Shown here in pieces: positions 1 to 11,200 of a stretch of DNA of 64,000 nucleotides. Position 1 is the stretch's first letter. The number at the start of each line of letters is the position of its first letter. Source of the DNA: Branchiostoma floridae (taxonomy: Eukaryota; Chordata; Leptocardii; Amphioxiformes; Branchiostomatidae). The stretch is taken from assembly GCF_000003815.2 (NCBI RefSeq), contig NC_049982.1:26614477-26678476 (forward strand), given 5' to 3'. The notes under the pieces were generated by a model. The model had not been told where the DNA came from, made no database searches, and saw only the letters and a list, made by a program, of their open reading frames with translations. The position numbers and the translations under genes are program-made.

Positions 1-355
1 GTATGCTAACATTTCGCGGTTTGCATCTTTCAATTCCTTACTAAGCGAGCTTTCCAACCATACCAAGTCTGCTGGGCCGGAACATAAACCCTAAGCTACA
101 ATCGCGTTATTAAGTCATCACCCTACCCGTTGCCGTGACAGTCGCTGCTTTGAAAATGGAGCTAGCGGTTGCGCTTAAATAGAGTTCGTATGTCCAAGAA
201 TATCTCGAGAAGGAAGTATGCTAACATTTTGCGGTTTTCATCTTTCAATTCCTTACTAAGCGACCTTTCCAACCATACCAAGGGTACGCACGGTGCACTT
301 AGTGCGCAACTCCGGAAATGTACTTCCTCTACGCTCGCCCACAAACGCAACTAAA
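1..355. repeat. Duplicated segment of unknown origin
   Basis: The first 66 bases recur almost unchanged at 217-282 (both start GTATGCTAACATTT and end CCAACCATACCAAG), so the unit is about 216 bp and occurs as two direct copies. No coding sequence is recognisable. The left copy runs off the window edge, so the array may be longer. Confidence 0.6.
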
Positions 356-379
356 ACTAAATTCTAACAAGTCATGGTA

Positions 380-1095
380 TGAAAATGAACATGCATGCCT
401 TATAACTGGTAGCGTTATTCATGTAGAATGTTCCCATTCTTGACTTAGATCGCTCACGGGAGTGAACTATGATCTAGATGCAATAATCGTCACAGCAGCC
501 TTGACACAGCTTATCTGGAAACAGCTCCGGTCATAATAGTTACCCAAATTTGAAATTCCCTTTTGAGCGACCAAAGGCACAGGACAAAGATAAGCTTGAA
601 AGGGTACAAAACCAAGCTGCCAGATTATGCACAAGTACAGCAGGGATGCTACCAAAATGAAAGCAGAACTGCAATGGACGTCACTTGACGACAGAAGGAA
701 AGTGTCCAGACTTTCCATGATGTATGACCAATAAACTGGTGGACGTACCGACTGATAAGTATCTAATACCAGCTCAAAAACGAACTGGAAACAGTCATGC
801 CTTCAAGTACCAGAGTTACCAACCTAGGATTGATGTGTTAAAAGAATTCGTATTTTCCCAGAACTATCGTAGAGTGGAATAGTTATCACCAAGCAGTAGG
901 GGCATCTTATTCACTCAAACTTAAACTCTTCTCTGGATAGTTCTAAAGAACGCTTGCAGATAGATGCGCAAAAGTTAGGTGTGACGGATCGTTCACTGTA
1001 ATATAACCAGCTGCTGTCGCGCTGCGTGCCTGCGAAGCTGGTGTGTTACACCGAAAGGCGGTTATACCGGCTATAACGTTATAGATACAGATACA
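380..1095 (+). mobile_element. Decayed 3' end of a non-LTR retrotransposon (CR1/L2-like)
   Basis: Conceptual translation of about 590-970 on the plus strand, read across frameshifts, gives the typical C-terminus of a LINE reverse-transcriptase ORF: VQNQAARLC, then TNKLVDVPTDKYLIPAQKR, then a block like SHAFKYQSYQ and RRVEW-type residues. These match in order the end of the LINE ORF at 1662-3797 (VQRRAARVT, HDFKYQ, FFPRTIPEWN). The following segment at about 995-1075, with AAGCTGGTGTGTTACACCGA, recurs at about 8400-8600 and looks like the family's 3' UTR. The copy has many stops and cannot be functional. Confidence 0.6.
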
Positions 1096-1661
1096 GATCA
1101 TGACAAAGAACTAGTACTGTACACGTCCGACCATCGCGCTCGCATTACGAAACTTTCCGACATAATATTGACAGTAATAATACACAAGCTTTCATCTCAA
1201 ATCTTTTTTTTCATACCAGGTGGGGGCGATGAAAGGGTAGCATCATCCACCAAAACACACGCTTTAAAGTTTTGACACCCAATCATTTTGGGGCACGGAC
1301 TACACTCGGAGTAATATAGGAATGAGACCTTGTGTTTGGCTTGAATAAATCTGCCACCTATAACTACGTACATGTATTTTGCTTTCAACCCACAGGCTTC
1401 CCTTGTAAATATAAATTCATAGAAGAATAATTATCGATCAATGATATTTGAAAACACGTACAACACGTCCCTCCAAATTTTCGTCCGCTCAGTACATCTT
1501 GATCACAAAATGACCTTGTGTTGCGAGATCACGAGGTCCGAGACTTGCGTGGATCTTCTCCACACACATAAATCTACATCTACATCTACATAGGAGATAG
1601 GATACCCCCAAATGACCCCGCGAGGGGCAAAAGTAGGGGGGGGGGAGCTGAGGCTCCCGGG

Positions 1662-3797
1662 TTAGGGCGGGCAGGCCGCCTGCCTGGCACGGAAGTGCTC
1701 AACGTTGGGAGCGCTTACAACCGTGCCAGGCAGGGCATTCCACTCGGGAATTGTGCGTGGGAAAAAAGAATGTTTGTAGATATCGGTGCGTGCAAATATG
1801 TGTTGATATTTGAAGTCGTGACTACCCCGGGTGCGCCCTTGGGCAGGCTTCAGAATATTGCTGGCGTCTATGTTAATATTATTGTTGACTACTTTATAGA
1901 AAAAGGTGAGGCGGGCGTTCCTCCTCCTTTCGGAGAGCGGGCGCCACTGCAGGTCTGAAAGCATTTGTGTCACGCTGCTAGTCTGCCGGTAGTCATTTAG
2001 GGTCACTCGGGCTGCCCTGCGCTGGACGGCCTCCACCGCCTGTATCCCTTTGTTGGTGTACGGGTCCCAGACGATGGCACTATATTCCAAGTGAGGCCGT
2101 ACCAGCGCTTTGTAACAAGTGGCCTTGACCCTAGATGGACAATGGGTCAAGTTGCGCCGAATGACTCCTAGGACCTTACCAGCTTTGCTANNNNNNNNNN
2201 NNNNNNNNNNNNNNNNNNNNNNNNNNNNNNNNNNNNNNNNNNNNNNNNNNNNNNNNNNNNNNNNNNNNNNNNNNNNNNNNNNNNNNNNNNGCAAATCGTC
2301 GGACAGTTGTACTCCAAGATAGGGGTGGGACTTAACACCGGTAAGGGCTTCTCCACAGAGGGAGTACTGAGTTATGATGGGGTGCTTTTTACGGGTGATA
2401 TGGAGGATGTGACATTTAGAGGGGTTGAACGACATGAGCCAACGATTTTGCCATTCTGTTAGCGCATCGAGGTCAGACTGCAGCCCTTGTGCGTCAGAAG
2501 GCTTGCTGATAGTTCGATAAGTCAAGCAATCGTCAGCAAACAGTCGAACATGTGAGTCTACGGAATCGGGTAGGTCATTAATGTAGAGCAGGAATAGCAG
2601 AGGGCCTAACACAGTACCCTGCGGAACTCCAGAGGTGACCTTGACAGCTTTAGATGTTCCACCGTCAAAGACAACGCTCTGGGTTCTCTCCGTAAGGAAG
2701 GCCCTAAGCCAAGACTGAAGGAGGCCAGAAATACCATAGTGCTCGAGCTTGCTCAGCAGACGTTCGTGTGGCACAGTATCGAATGCTTTGCTAAAGTCAA
2801 GCACCGCGGCATCGACCTGTTTGTTCTGGTCCATGTTCTTGGCCAGGTCTTGGAGGGTAAGCACCAGCTGGCTCTCGCAGGACAGACCCTTCCTGAAGCC
2901 GTGTTGCGCAGGGGACAGAATGCCATGAGCGTCTAGATGTTTCATCATGTGGCTGTGCACGATGTGTTCGAGCACTTTACCACAGACCGATGTCAGAGAC
3001 ACCGGCCTATAGTTTGATGGCAAGGTTCTGTCCCCCTTTTTGAAGATTGGAGCGATGTTAGCTGTTCTCCAATCTTCAGGAACATCTCCCGTGGATATTG
3101 ACTGGGAGAATATGACCTGTAATATTGGCGCAATTTGTTCGGCTACGGTCTTCAGGAGGCGAGGTGGTAATCCGTCTGGTCCTGTGGCCTTGCTGGGGTT
3201 AAGACAGGAGAGCTGTTTGGCTACCCCCTCCACTGTGATGTTAAGGGAGGGGATAGTTGGAGCTTTGGGTTCGCCAAGGGTAGGAACGGTGGTCTTATCC
3301 TCCCTGGTAAACACTGACTCAAACTGGGCCCCCAGTGCATCAGCCTTTTCTTTGGGGTCAGATGTTAGCACCCCCTGATGTCTTAGGGCGGACGCACCAG
3401 TAGAGTCTTGTCTGATGGATTTGACATAGCTCCAAAAGGCCTTGGGATTATCCTCGATGTTAGACTCCAGGTAATTGGAGACATAATCCCTATGGGCCTT
3501 CCTAACTCTCTGCTTAACGCCCTTCCTACACCTCTTGAACTTTGCCCAGGCTTCATTGGAGTTGGATCTCCTAGCCTTGGAAAAAAGTTCAGACCGCTTA
3601 CGCATAGCTTTGCGAATCTGGGGAGTTATCCAAGGTTTGTTGGATTGTGGCCTCACTTTTTTCCTGGGGACATGCTTATTGGCAGCACCACTATTAAACG
3701 GCTGCCTTAAACAGCTCCCAGTTTTCTGAGGCAGTGTTGTGCTGAGCCTGGTCTGCAAACTCTCGACTGTATGTTGCCATATCCTGCTGGAGTGCAT
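1662..3797 (-). pseudogene. LINE reverse-transcriptase ORF, C-terminal part
   Basis: This 711-codon open frame (34 codons of it lie in the N gap) encodes the RT and the C-terminal region of the LINE. Recognisable RT blocks, in order, are TGPDGLPPRLL, HGFRKGLSCESQL, VLDFSKAFDTVPHERLL (catalytic Asp in block A), SGVPQGTVLGPLLFLLYIND, and FADD at 2529-2540 (catalytic Asp pair in block C). The C-terminus keeps the WDPYTNKGIQAVEAVQRRAA and LPGTVV-type motifs of the CR1/L2 group. The annotated methionine is only the first ATG after a frameshift. The true ORF continued upstream through 3694-4017 (LSDHDIP, endonuclease end) in another frame. RT activity would reverse-transcribe the element RNA at the target site, but this copy is disabled. 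Confidence 0.85.
2191..2290. other. Assembly gap, 100 N
   Basis: Exactly 100 unknown bases, the usual placeholder for a gap of unknown size. It interrupts the LINE RT ORF, so the apparent reading frame across it is not real evidence. Confidence 0.99.
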
Positions 3798-4380
3798 CGA
3801 TGTTAGCTTTCCTCCACAGGTATATGAGCCGATCTTTTGAGTTTGATGTTTGGGGCTTTACTTGAACATCAATCAGCGGGATGTCATGATCGCTGAGACC
3901 TGGTAAGATTTTGACTCTCTCCACTAAGGTGGAATTTGTGGTGAGAAACAGATCCAGGGTGTTCGAAAGTTTGCCCCACAGTACGAGTTGGTTCACAGAC
4001 CATTTGTTCCAGACCACAAGTCATTGGCAAGGCTGATGTAATTGCTAGTGAGAGTGGATGGATTGGAAGCGGTGGTATTTAGCTTCAGGGTTCCAGGTCG
4101 CATCAGGCAGGTTGAAGTCACCTGCTAGCCAGATGTGGGCATTGTTGTTATTAGCCCGCTTTTGCAGCACTGATCTTTCTAGTGCTACAAAATCATCATG
4201 ACCAGCTGAGGGGGGGGCGATAGTAGGCCCCTATGTAGATGGACTTACTGTTAGCCAGATGGACCCGGACCCAGGTCAACTCGCAGGGACAGTCCGGGTC
4301 TGGGTGGTGGGTTGCTATGATGTTGTTCTTTACAGCAACAAGCACACCCCCTCCCCGGCCAGCTCTGTCTCTCCTGATAA

Positions 4381-4381
<1 letters not shown>

Positions 4382-4416
<35 letters not shown>

Positions 4417-4446
4417 ACACACATACATACACGCGTGCGCGCGCGA
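4382..4446. repeat. CA-rich microsatellite with a CG-rich end
   Basis: (AC)n with ATAC interruptions followed by GCGTGCGCGCGC. It lies exactly where LINE similarity ends, so it may mark the truncation point of that element. Confidence 0.9.
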
Positions 4447-4964
4447 GCGCCTCCTGTAATTCAAAGACACTTCGCCAGGGTCTGTCTTTGTTGACATTGC
4501 CAACAAACAACGAGAATTTAACAAGTTACACTGTAACGTTGAAAAATGAGCAACAAAGTCTTACCTGTGAGGACTCCTATGACGAACTAGCCCACTGCTG
4601 TTGAACCTTCTCAGTGGTGGAAGTACTACAACAGGCTGAGCTTCTCCATAAATGTAAGTGTCGGTATCTCCGAAGAGGGAGGGGAAGCTTGACGCGTTCT
4701 TGTATTTCTTGTCAAGTTTTGATCACAAAATCAGACAATACGCTGCATTTTTGTTTCAAATGTTGACACAAGATTATACCTCAAAACTATGGTTTAAAAC
4801 TGACTCCACATGGCAATGCAGAAACTATTTCTACTACGATTACAAAGATTAGAAAACGTGACAAAAGATTCGGGGGTTCCAAAATTATGACTCCGTCGTT
4901 TGCAAGCGCCACCTACCGATCCGAGCAGATGTGTGTCTTTGGCCATATAAGAATATTCAAGTTT

Positions 4965-5060
4965 CTTGATCTACATCTACATCCGTGTACCCCCAAATGG
5001 CCCCTCGTGGGGCATCGTAGGGGGAAAATGATTTTTTTTAATGATAGCGACTGTACAAAA
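4965..5060 (-). mobile_element. 3' tail fragment of the same LINE family as 1560-4380
   Basis: The segment GATCTACATCTACATC followed by CCCCCAAATGGCCCC and a GGGGCA/TAGGGGG run matches, in the same orientation, the 3' end of the larger LINE at 1567-1645. Everything upstream in the element is missing, as expected for strong 5' truncation during target-primed reverse transcription. Confidence 0.65.
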
Positions 5061-5446
5061 ATAGATACAACATTATCACAAAGAGGCTTACTGGTATGGC
5101 TCAGACTTGCACAGTACAATGCACGACTTTCATGGTCACAGCACTGTTGATATGGGTCGTAAATCTTTTAATTATGTCGACTTGAACTGATGATGACTGT
5201 TCCTTTGACACCTTGGCAGCTTCCTTTATTTTCATCATCTTGGCCTTGGTGCTTTAGGTGATCTGTTCAATGGTAGGAACATCATATTCGTTACATAACT
5301 TGGGTCAAAAGGAAACTAAACGAATGTGAATCATGAAAATCATGGCCTATTTGGCATCAAAATGTAAGAAAAACATTGTATGATTACACCTTAGTGGTAG
5401 ATAATTGAAACTTGTTGCTTGTGACCCACATACGATATGTAAAGTA

Positions 5447-5620
5447 CAATAGAAGCCAGTGAATTGCACCACGGATTAACGCACACTTCTGTTAACTGCA
5501 AAGAATTCCAAAGTCCCAACCCGGTGCGGTCCAGCTGGATAGCTTCGCATTATTGCACCATCTGGATAATTGCACGGAATTTACTGGTAAATAAGCCGTG
5601 CAATTAAGCGGCTTCTACTG
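5447..5620. mobile_element. Tc1/mariner (pogo/Tigger-like) MITE with TA target duplication
   Basis: The left end CAATAGAAGCCAGTGAATTG and the right end, read in reverse CAGTAGAAGCCGCTTAATTG, form a terminal inverted repeat of about 25 bp. TA dinucleotides flank both ends (5445-5446 and 5621-5622). The CAGTAGAAnC start resembles the termini of pogo/Tigger elements. The element is 174 bp and carries no coding sequence, so it is non-autonomous. Confidence 0.8.
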
Positions 5621-6063
5621 TACCTTGAGATATTAGACATATTAAACTGAACTAGATCATGTAAAATCGTTTGTACGATTTAAGAAGAAATAGGACAATA
5701 ACCTACTTAAAGAGATAAAAGTTTAATACTTGGAACAAGTTGACAATGACAGATGGGAAGTGTCCTGTTTCAGTCTTTGTGATGGTTGTCAAGGAAATAC
5801 ATGTAACGTTACAAGTAAGGATCATTGGCCCTGCAGTTCGTACCAAAGTTGATAGTCGGGGATGCTGAATACAAAAGCAATTACCAGACCACTTGTCAAA
5901 TGAACTCCAGCAATCTTTTCAATTCTTGCCAGAATTTTACTTTAGTACAACACACCAAGGTGTGCACCGTCATATCGGCAGGTAACATAACCTGCAGTAC
6001 GCAACATTATTGACAGGCGACGCTAATTAGCACCATGTACGTCATCAAACTGTGTGCTCTTTG

Positions 6064-6132
6064 TGACGTCATGTAGCAACAGCGCACAAGCCACCCGCAG
6101 AGTAACCACGGCGAAAGTTAGTACCAGACCAG
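6064..6132 (+). promoter_or_regulatory. Candidate ARMC3 promoter and 5' non-coding exon with CRE and X-box-like site
   Basis: TGACGTCA (full palindromic cAMP-response element) at 6064-6071 overlaps GTCATGTAGCAAC (6068-6080), whose right half AGCAAC is a perfect RFX half-site. CCAG followed by GTGAGG at 6133 is a good splice donor. The first ARMC3 coding exon is preceded by a splice acceptor (8190), so at least one 5' non-coding exon must lie upstream. This is the best candidate I see, but the link is inferred and the transcription start is unknown. Confidence 0.4.
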
Positions 6133-6611
6133 GTGAGGTATAGTCTATAGTTGTGTCCTAGAATGTTTTGACAATATTGACTGCTCAGAAAGTTATAAGA
6201 GTAAGATCTGCTCACATCTGCAACGATGGGGAAGTATTGAATGTGATTAGAAGTTGGAGATTTTGCATGTTGGGACCTTGATAATTTTTGTGATCGTAAG
6301 TTGTTTGGAGTGTTTCGATTGAGTAGGAGTTTTCGATCCTACATCAGCCATGTTTTGGATTGCTTGCAGTCTTATAACACAGTAGTGCGCTATACGTGTG
6401 GTATAAGTCTGCAAGCGAGAGAAGCCTTGTAAATTAGCAAAACTACGAAAGCTTCACCCTCCTTTTTCAGCACTGGAAACCAGTGCTGAAGATGGCTTCA
6501 GCACTGGAAACCGAGTGCTGAATGTTCGTCAGCACTGGAAAACCAGTGCTGACGCGCTCTCAGCACTGGAGACGCCGGCTTCAGCACTGGAAACCGAGTG
6601 CTGAATGTTCG

Positions 6612-6971
6612 TCAGCACTGGAAACCGAGTGCTGACGCTCTCAGCACTGGAAACTTGCAGATCGAAGAAAGCCTTCCCATGTTGATCTGGTTTGACAGTT
6701 GCTTGTTTTGGGGTCTGACTAAATACCGCAAACCAACTTGTTTTGCTGCACCATCGTCTGTAAGTGTGAGGATGTCGTCCAGACGACGTGTTGTGTTGAC
6801 CGCACCTTTCTTCGTCCAGGTCGAAAAACAAGCGTCCCCTTCTTCTCTAGAAACTGTCACAAGTTTCCCGTTGATCTTGTGCCTGCCTTTCACCAGGTTG
6901 GCACGGACGATGCTTTCGGGCCCGACACCCTCAATGAATCGACTCACGGCCTTTCCTTGCTTCAGCAACAC
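6612..6971 (-). other. Coding-like open frame of unknown identity inside the foldback element
   Basis: A 119-codon minus-strand frame reads like protein rather than noise in its middle part (SIVRANLVKGRHKINGKLVT, then TRRLDDILTLTDDG, then VGLRYLVRPQNKQL), with balanced composition and no repeats. Its C-terminus runs into the hairpin array. I do not recognise the family. It could be a captured host gene fragment, a remnant of a transposon protein, or chance. No splice sites or start context support an active gene. Confidence 0.25.
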
Positions 6972-6987
6972 GGTATCATCTCACCAC

Positions 6988-7003
6988 GGCCCTTTTCAGG
7001 GCC
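6988..7003 (+). other. Orphan histone-type 3' stem-loop
   Basis: GGCCCTTTTCAGGGCC is a perfect 6-bp stem with a TTTC loop, preceded by ACCAC and followed by CCCCAAA. This matches the metazoan replication-dependent histone mRNA 3' stem-loop consensus. A purine-rich AAAAGGG lies about 15 bases downstream, roughly where a histone downstream element would sit. No histone reading frame is visible upstream on this strand. It may be a chance hairpin or a relic inside the foldback element. Confidence 0.4.
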
Positions 7004-8211
7004 CCCCAAATCTTTCCCAAAAGGGCTATATCTATCACAAATTGACACAATAAAGTTGTTTGCAATCCCGTTTTAATGATATCCATTCCTTATACATTTC
7101 AATTATACAAAACAACACAAATTCAGGCTTTTTTGCATCTGTATCTATCTTACGTTATATCAAAACCGCCGTTCAGCGTAACACACCAGCTAAAACTGCA
7201 TAAACTTGAAACTTTTTTGAATCATCTTTATTAGTACCGTATATAGTACCGCTTTCAGTACTTTGTATCTATACTCTATACATACACCAAGTTACACATT
7301 AAATTGAATAGCACAACCAAAAGTTTAACTTTATTTTTAATCAGTATACGTCAAGTACCGCTCTCAGCACTAGGACACTCCAGTGCTCGAAAGACTTCGG
7401 CACTGGTTTGAAGAACGTTCCAGTGCTGAAAAGACGTCAGCACTCGTTTTCCTGTGCTGAAGATTTCTCAGCACTGGTGTTCCAGTGCTGAAGTGTCCCT
7501 GAGCACTGGAAAATCGAGTGCGGAAGGCGAAGCTTTTGTATATCAGCACTCGGTTCCAGTGCTGACGGCGGTTTCAGCACTGGGTAACCAGTGCTGAGTG
7601 ACCTTTGACCTGACCCGTCGCCGCCCGGGCCGCGAGTTCAGCACTGGAGCCGAGTGCTGACGAACATTCAGCACTGGAAAACGTCTTTTCAGCACTGGAA
7701 AACGAGTGCTGACGTTTTTTCAGCACTGGAAAACGAGTGCTGAGGGAGCTTCAGCACTGGAGAAAGGCCGATCAGCACTGGAAAACGAGTGCTGAACATT
7801 CTTCAGCACTGGGCGCCGAGTGCTGAGGCCGATTCGACCATTGTTTTCAGCACTCGGTTCCAGTGCGGAAGGTGAAGCTTTCGTAGACTTGCTGTAAATT
7901 ATAAGTCACCGGGCCTCTGAATATCGTATTGTGTATTCTTGTTGTTTTTGTTGGTGTTGATGTTAGCGCCCCTACCACCACCGGTACCCCCCTCCCGTGC
8001 AATTTCTTTACTAGTAAGTGAAGCTCAATTCTGGGTCATAAAGTTTATATTATAATACTAAGTAAGTGTAACGGTTTTAGCAAAGTGTTCAGTAGCATTA
8101 GTAAAGGTCCCACGGTCCCACCCCACTAAATCCAGGAAATTATATAACGTTATTGATAAGATCTTTTTTGTAACTCTCCTTTCATTACAGTTGTGCAGTT
8201 GAGTATCCAGT

Positions 8212-11200
8212 ATGGGCAAGAAAGTGAAGAAAGAAGTAGAGCCGCCACCCAAGGATGTGGTAAGTCAGAACATGCAATAACATCATTTGAAATTGAGTGG
8301 AATTTGCCAAGCACAGTAAAGGCATCTTCGTCGGATAGTTTTAATGAAGATTTGTAGGTGCAAAAGTTATGAATTAGGTGTGACATGTTGTTCAGTGTAA
8401 TATAACCAGCCGTGCCACGCACCTGCAAAGCTGGTGTGTTACGCCGAAGGGTGATTATACTGGCTACATAGGTATTACCGTAAAGAATGATATAGAAGCT
8501 GGTGTGTTATGCCGAGGGGCGGATATACCGGTTATATTACAGATACAGAAGCTAGTGTGTTAGGCCAAAGGGCAGTTATACCGGCAACATACACATGCAG
8601 ATGTGGCAAGGTTGTAATCCTTCCTTCCCATGTGTCTGTAGTTTGACCCTGTGGGAGTGGAGAGTAAGAAGGCCCAGACAGTAGTCCTGATGCTCAGCAG
8701 TCCTGAGGAAGAGGTCTTGACTAAGGCATGTGAGGCAGTCTACAAGTTTTCAGAGAAATGTGAGTACTGGTTGAAAAATTAATGCCTGACTAGGTCAATC
8801 TTCTAACAATTACAGCTCCTTCATCGGTCACATCCCACAAAGCCCCGGACAGTGAGAGATTGTGTAAGACAAGCTACATGTGTGCCATTAGAAAAAAAAC
8901 AACTGGTGGTGGTTATGGACAGGATCAGTTCTCAAGATCAATGTTTTATACACTGCATCAAAGATGTCCCATGACCATGTACACTGCACATTTGTTGTTG
9001 TTTGTGATTGTTTGTGGTATTAAGGCATGCCACATTCAGCAGGATTCTGGACACTAAACAACTGTTACAGTAATGGTTATGGTCCTTTGGTAGATACATT
9101 TGTATGTGTCCCATTCATCCAGGTGAAGAGAACAGGAGCACGATGTTAGAACTGGGCGCAGTGGAACCACTTTTCCGTCTCCTTGGCAACGAGGACAAAA
9201 TGGTCAGGAGAAATGCCTGTATGGCCTTTGGGGTGCTAGCTGAGCATGGTAAGGAGCAACCTTACACAATTTAGGGATTACCATCTGGCAGAATCACTGA
9301 TTCTACTGGTAGAGATCCTGATCGATCAGACTAGGGGTGGGTACCGGTACAGGAAATTCAAGTCCAGGTCCGGTTCAGGTCCAGAGGATCAGTTGGTCGA
9401 GGTCCGGACCTGAACCTGATTCATTATGTGAGAAGTTGTGGATGGACGATACTCAAAACAATGGTCCACTTTGCTACAAAGGAATCTGTTTTGTGGAGTA
9501 TTCGACTCCCACCGGCGTTTCAAGGCTTAACAAACTATCAGGCCTGGAATGGCACTGTCAGTGACTGTCAAACAGCACTGTTTTGCCTCTGATCAGGGCC
9601 TGTCAGTGCACTGTATCAGCCACTAATTATTCACAAAATATGCAAATTTTCAGTCATAGAAACAGTCGTTAAATCATGACTGACAGTCATAATTTCCCAG
9701 TGGCTGACAGTCGTAGAACAGTCGTAAAACAGTCGTTGAATCATGACTGACAGTCGTGGATTCCCAGATGCTGACAGTCGTAAAACAGACGTTGACAGTC
9801 GTAGATCTGCTCTTACATAACAAAACACTTCTGCTCATGTACTAGATTTTGGAGGTAAAATTTATACAAAAACTGAACAATAGAAAGATTTTGGCTAACT
9901 AGGTTCTATCTAAACAGAGTACAGAAATTTATGCAACTGCAAAATGCTTCAAAAAGTAACAGAAGCAGAAACATTATAGACAAGAAGGGGCATCGTCAAT
10001 ACCTCCTCTGTCATTGATTTGACAATTTTAAAATGCTTATATAATATGTCAATTTCTGAAACCACAACCAAATAAGTCTCTTAAAGAACAAGATAACAAC
10101 TGACTGTACACAAATGTACATGATTGTGGTTTAATTTCTGTACCTATTCGTTTAAGGCACCCAGCCTATAGCACAGTCTGCCATGCCCCCCTCCCAACAA
10201 TTGTCAAAATTCAAAATGTGGCCATTTGTCACTAATATCTTACCTCAGAAACATGATGTACACTTTCCCCCACATCCACAGTACTTCCAAACATTAGCTA
10301 TGGCAATTAATCTACTTTCCAAGCTGCAAAGTCTGAGAGATGGAGACCTGGATACAGAGTAAATATCCCTGCTGTCCTTTCTCTAGCTGAGCTCAAAAAC
10401 CTAACTGTCTCAGTTCAAACTTCCCTGGGCCTGCAGCCAATTAAAGGACCTGGTATCTGATTTGCTAGATGCCTAATTAATACAAGACTGTGATTGGCCA
10501 TGGCTGACAGTGGTGGGACTGTCATCGACAGTCGTATTTCAGGCCTGTCAAGACAGTCCTGAGCGCTTTCAGGCCTGTCAAGACAGTCCCAGATCAGGGC
10601 AGAGCCTGATTTGTACTTGCCAGACGTATTGCAGGCCTGTCAGTGGAGGTCTTCTGCTGATTTGCGTCTGAAATGCCTCTGTCAGTGCCTGTCCAGCCAC
10701 TGACAGTGCCATTCCAGGACTGATGGTTTGCTACGGGGGCGCCCTCTGTACGGTTGGCTGTAAAACTTGGTAGAAATGACTATAGACTCCACTCTACTTC
10801 GTTCGTGTTATTTTCTTCGACCATTAACCCCCGACGTGTAAATGCCTGATCGTAAGTTGTTCAGATTCCAATAGGTCCAATATCCGGGCTACCTAATTTT
10901 TTCAGGTCCGTTTTTTCTGGACCTGTCCAATTAGAAAAAAAACGGTTTTGTACAGTGTACCAGCACCCCTAGATCAGACTCTCTAGATGCTAGCAATGTG
11001 GTAGACTGGTCTCCCGCTTATAAATCAAGTCAACTATCTTTTATTAGTTTTAAGGGAATATCTTTAAATTAAGTCCAATCCAATTCTGCTTATAGAGATC
11101 CCTGTCTCTGTCAACTGTTAACAGACACTCTTCCTGGATCTCTACCCTGTCTGACTCATCACATACACAATGCCCTGATTCTAAGGGTTCTCAAGACTTC

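Larger units (their letters stand above)
1560..4380 (-). mobile_element. Non-LTR retrotransposon (LINE) with endonuclease and RT, 5'-truncated and frameshifted
   Basis: Read on the minus strand, the element runs from an apurinic-endonuclease-like region (about 4380-3880: RAGRGGGVLVAV, AGDFNLPD, LSDHDIP motifs) into a reverse transcriptase (3797-1662). It ends in a short 3' tail made of ATCTAC repeats near 1567-1590. The reading frame is broken at about 4200-4015 and again near 3710-3800. A 100-N gap (2191-2290) sits in the C-terminal part. The 5' end stops at a CA microsatellite near 4382. Domain order and motifs fit the CR1/L2/Jockey group; I cannot fix the clade by eye. A tail-only copy of the same family lies at about 4965-5030. 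Confidence 0.85.
6433..7898. mobile_element. Foldback element made of CAGCACTGG hairpin arrays
   Basis: Two blocks (about 6465-6655 and 7365-7870) consist of many short hairpins of the form CAGCACTGG-AAAAC-(C/G)AGTGCTGA, separated by 5-12 bp spacers. The outer ends are inverted copies of each other: CTACGAAAGCTTCACC at about 6443 and its reverse complement near 7865-7885. A partial copy of that end also occurs inside, near 7520. The core (about 6656-7364) is different sequence with a coding-like minus frame and a histone-type stem-loop. The architecture suggests a non-autonomous foldback transposon. It lies upstream of ARMC3, probably within its first intron. Confidence 0.6.

Noticed and set aside
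1662-4380. Active retrotransposon
   Set aside because: Frameshifts near 3.7-3.8 and 4.0-4.2 kb and the missing 5' end rule out an intact element, although the gap at 2191 hides some sequence.
4196-4604. Frames with poly-Cys/Val or poly-Thr/His runs across the CA repeat
   Set aside because: They are translations of a dinucleotide repeat; only the RAGRGGGVLVAV part belongs to the LINE.
6598-7053. Plus-strand 151-codon frame as a histone or other gene before the stem-loop
   Set aside because: The translation has no histone fold residues and starts inside the hairpin array.
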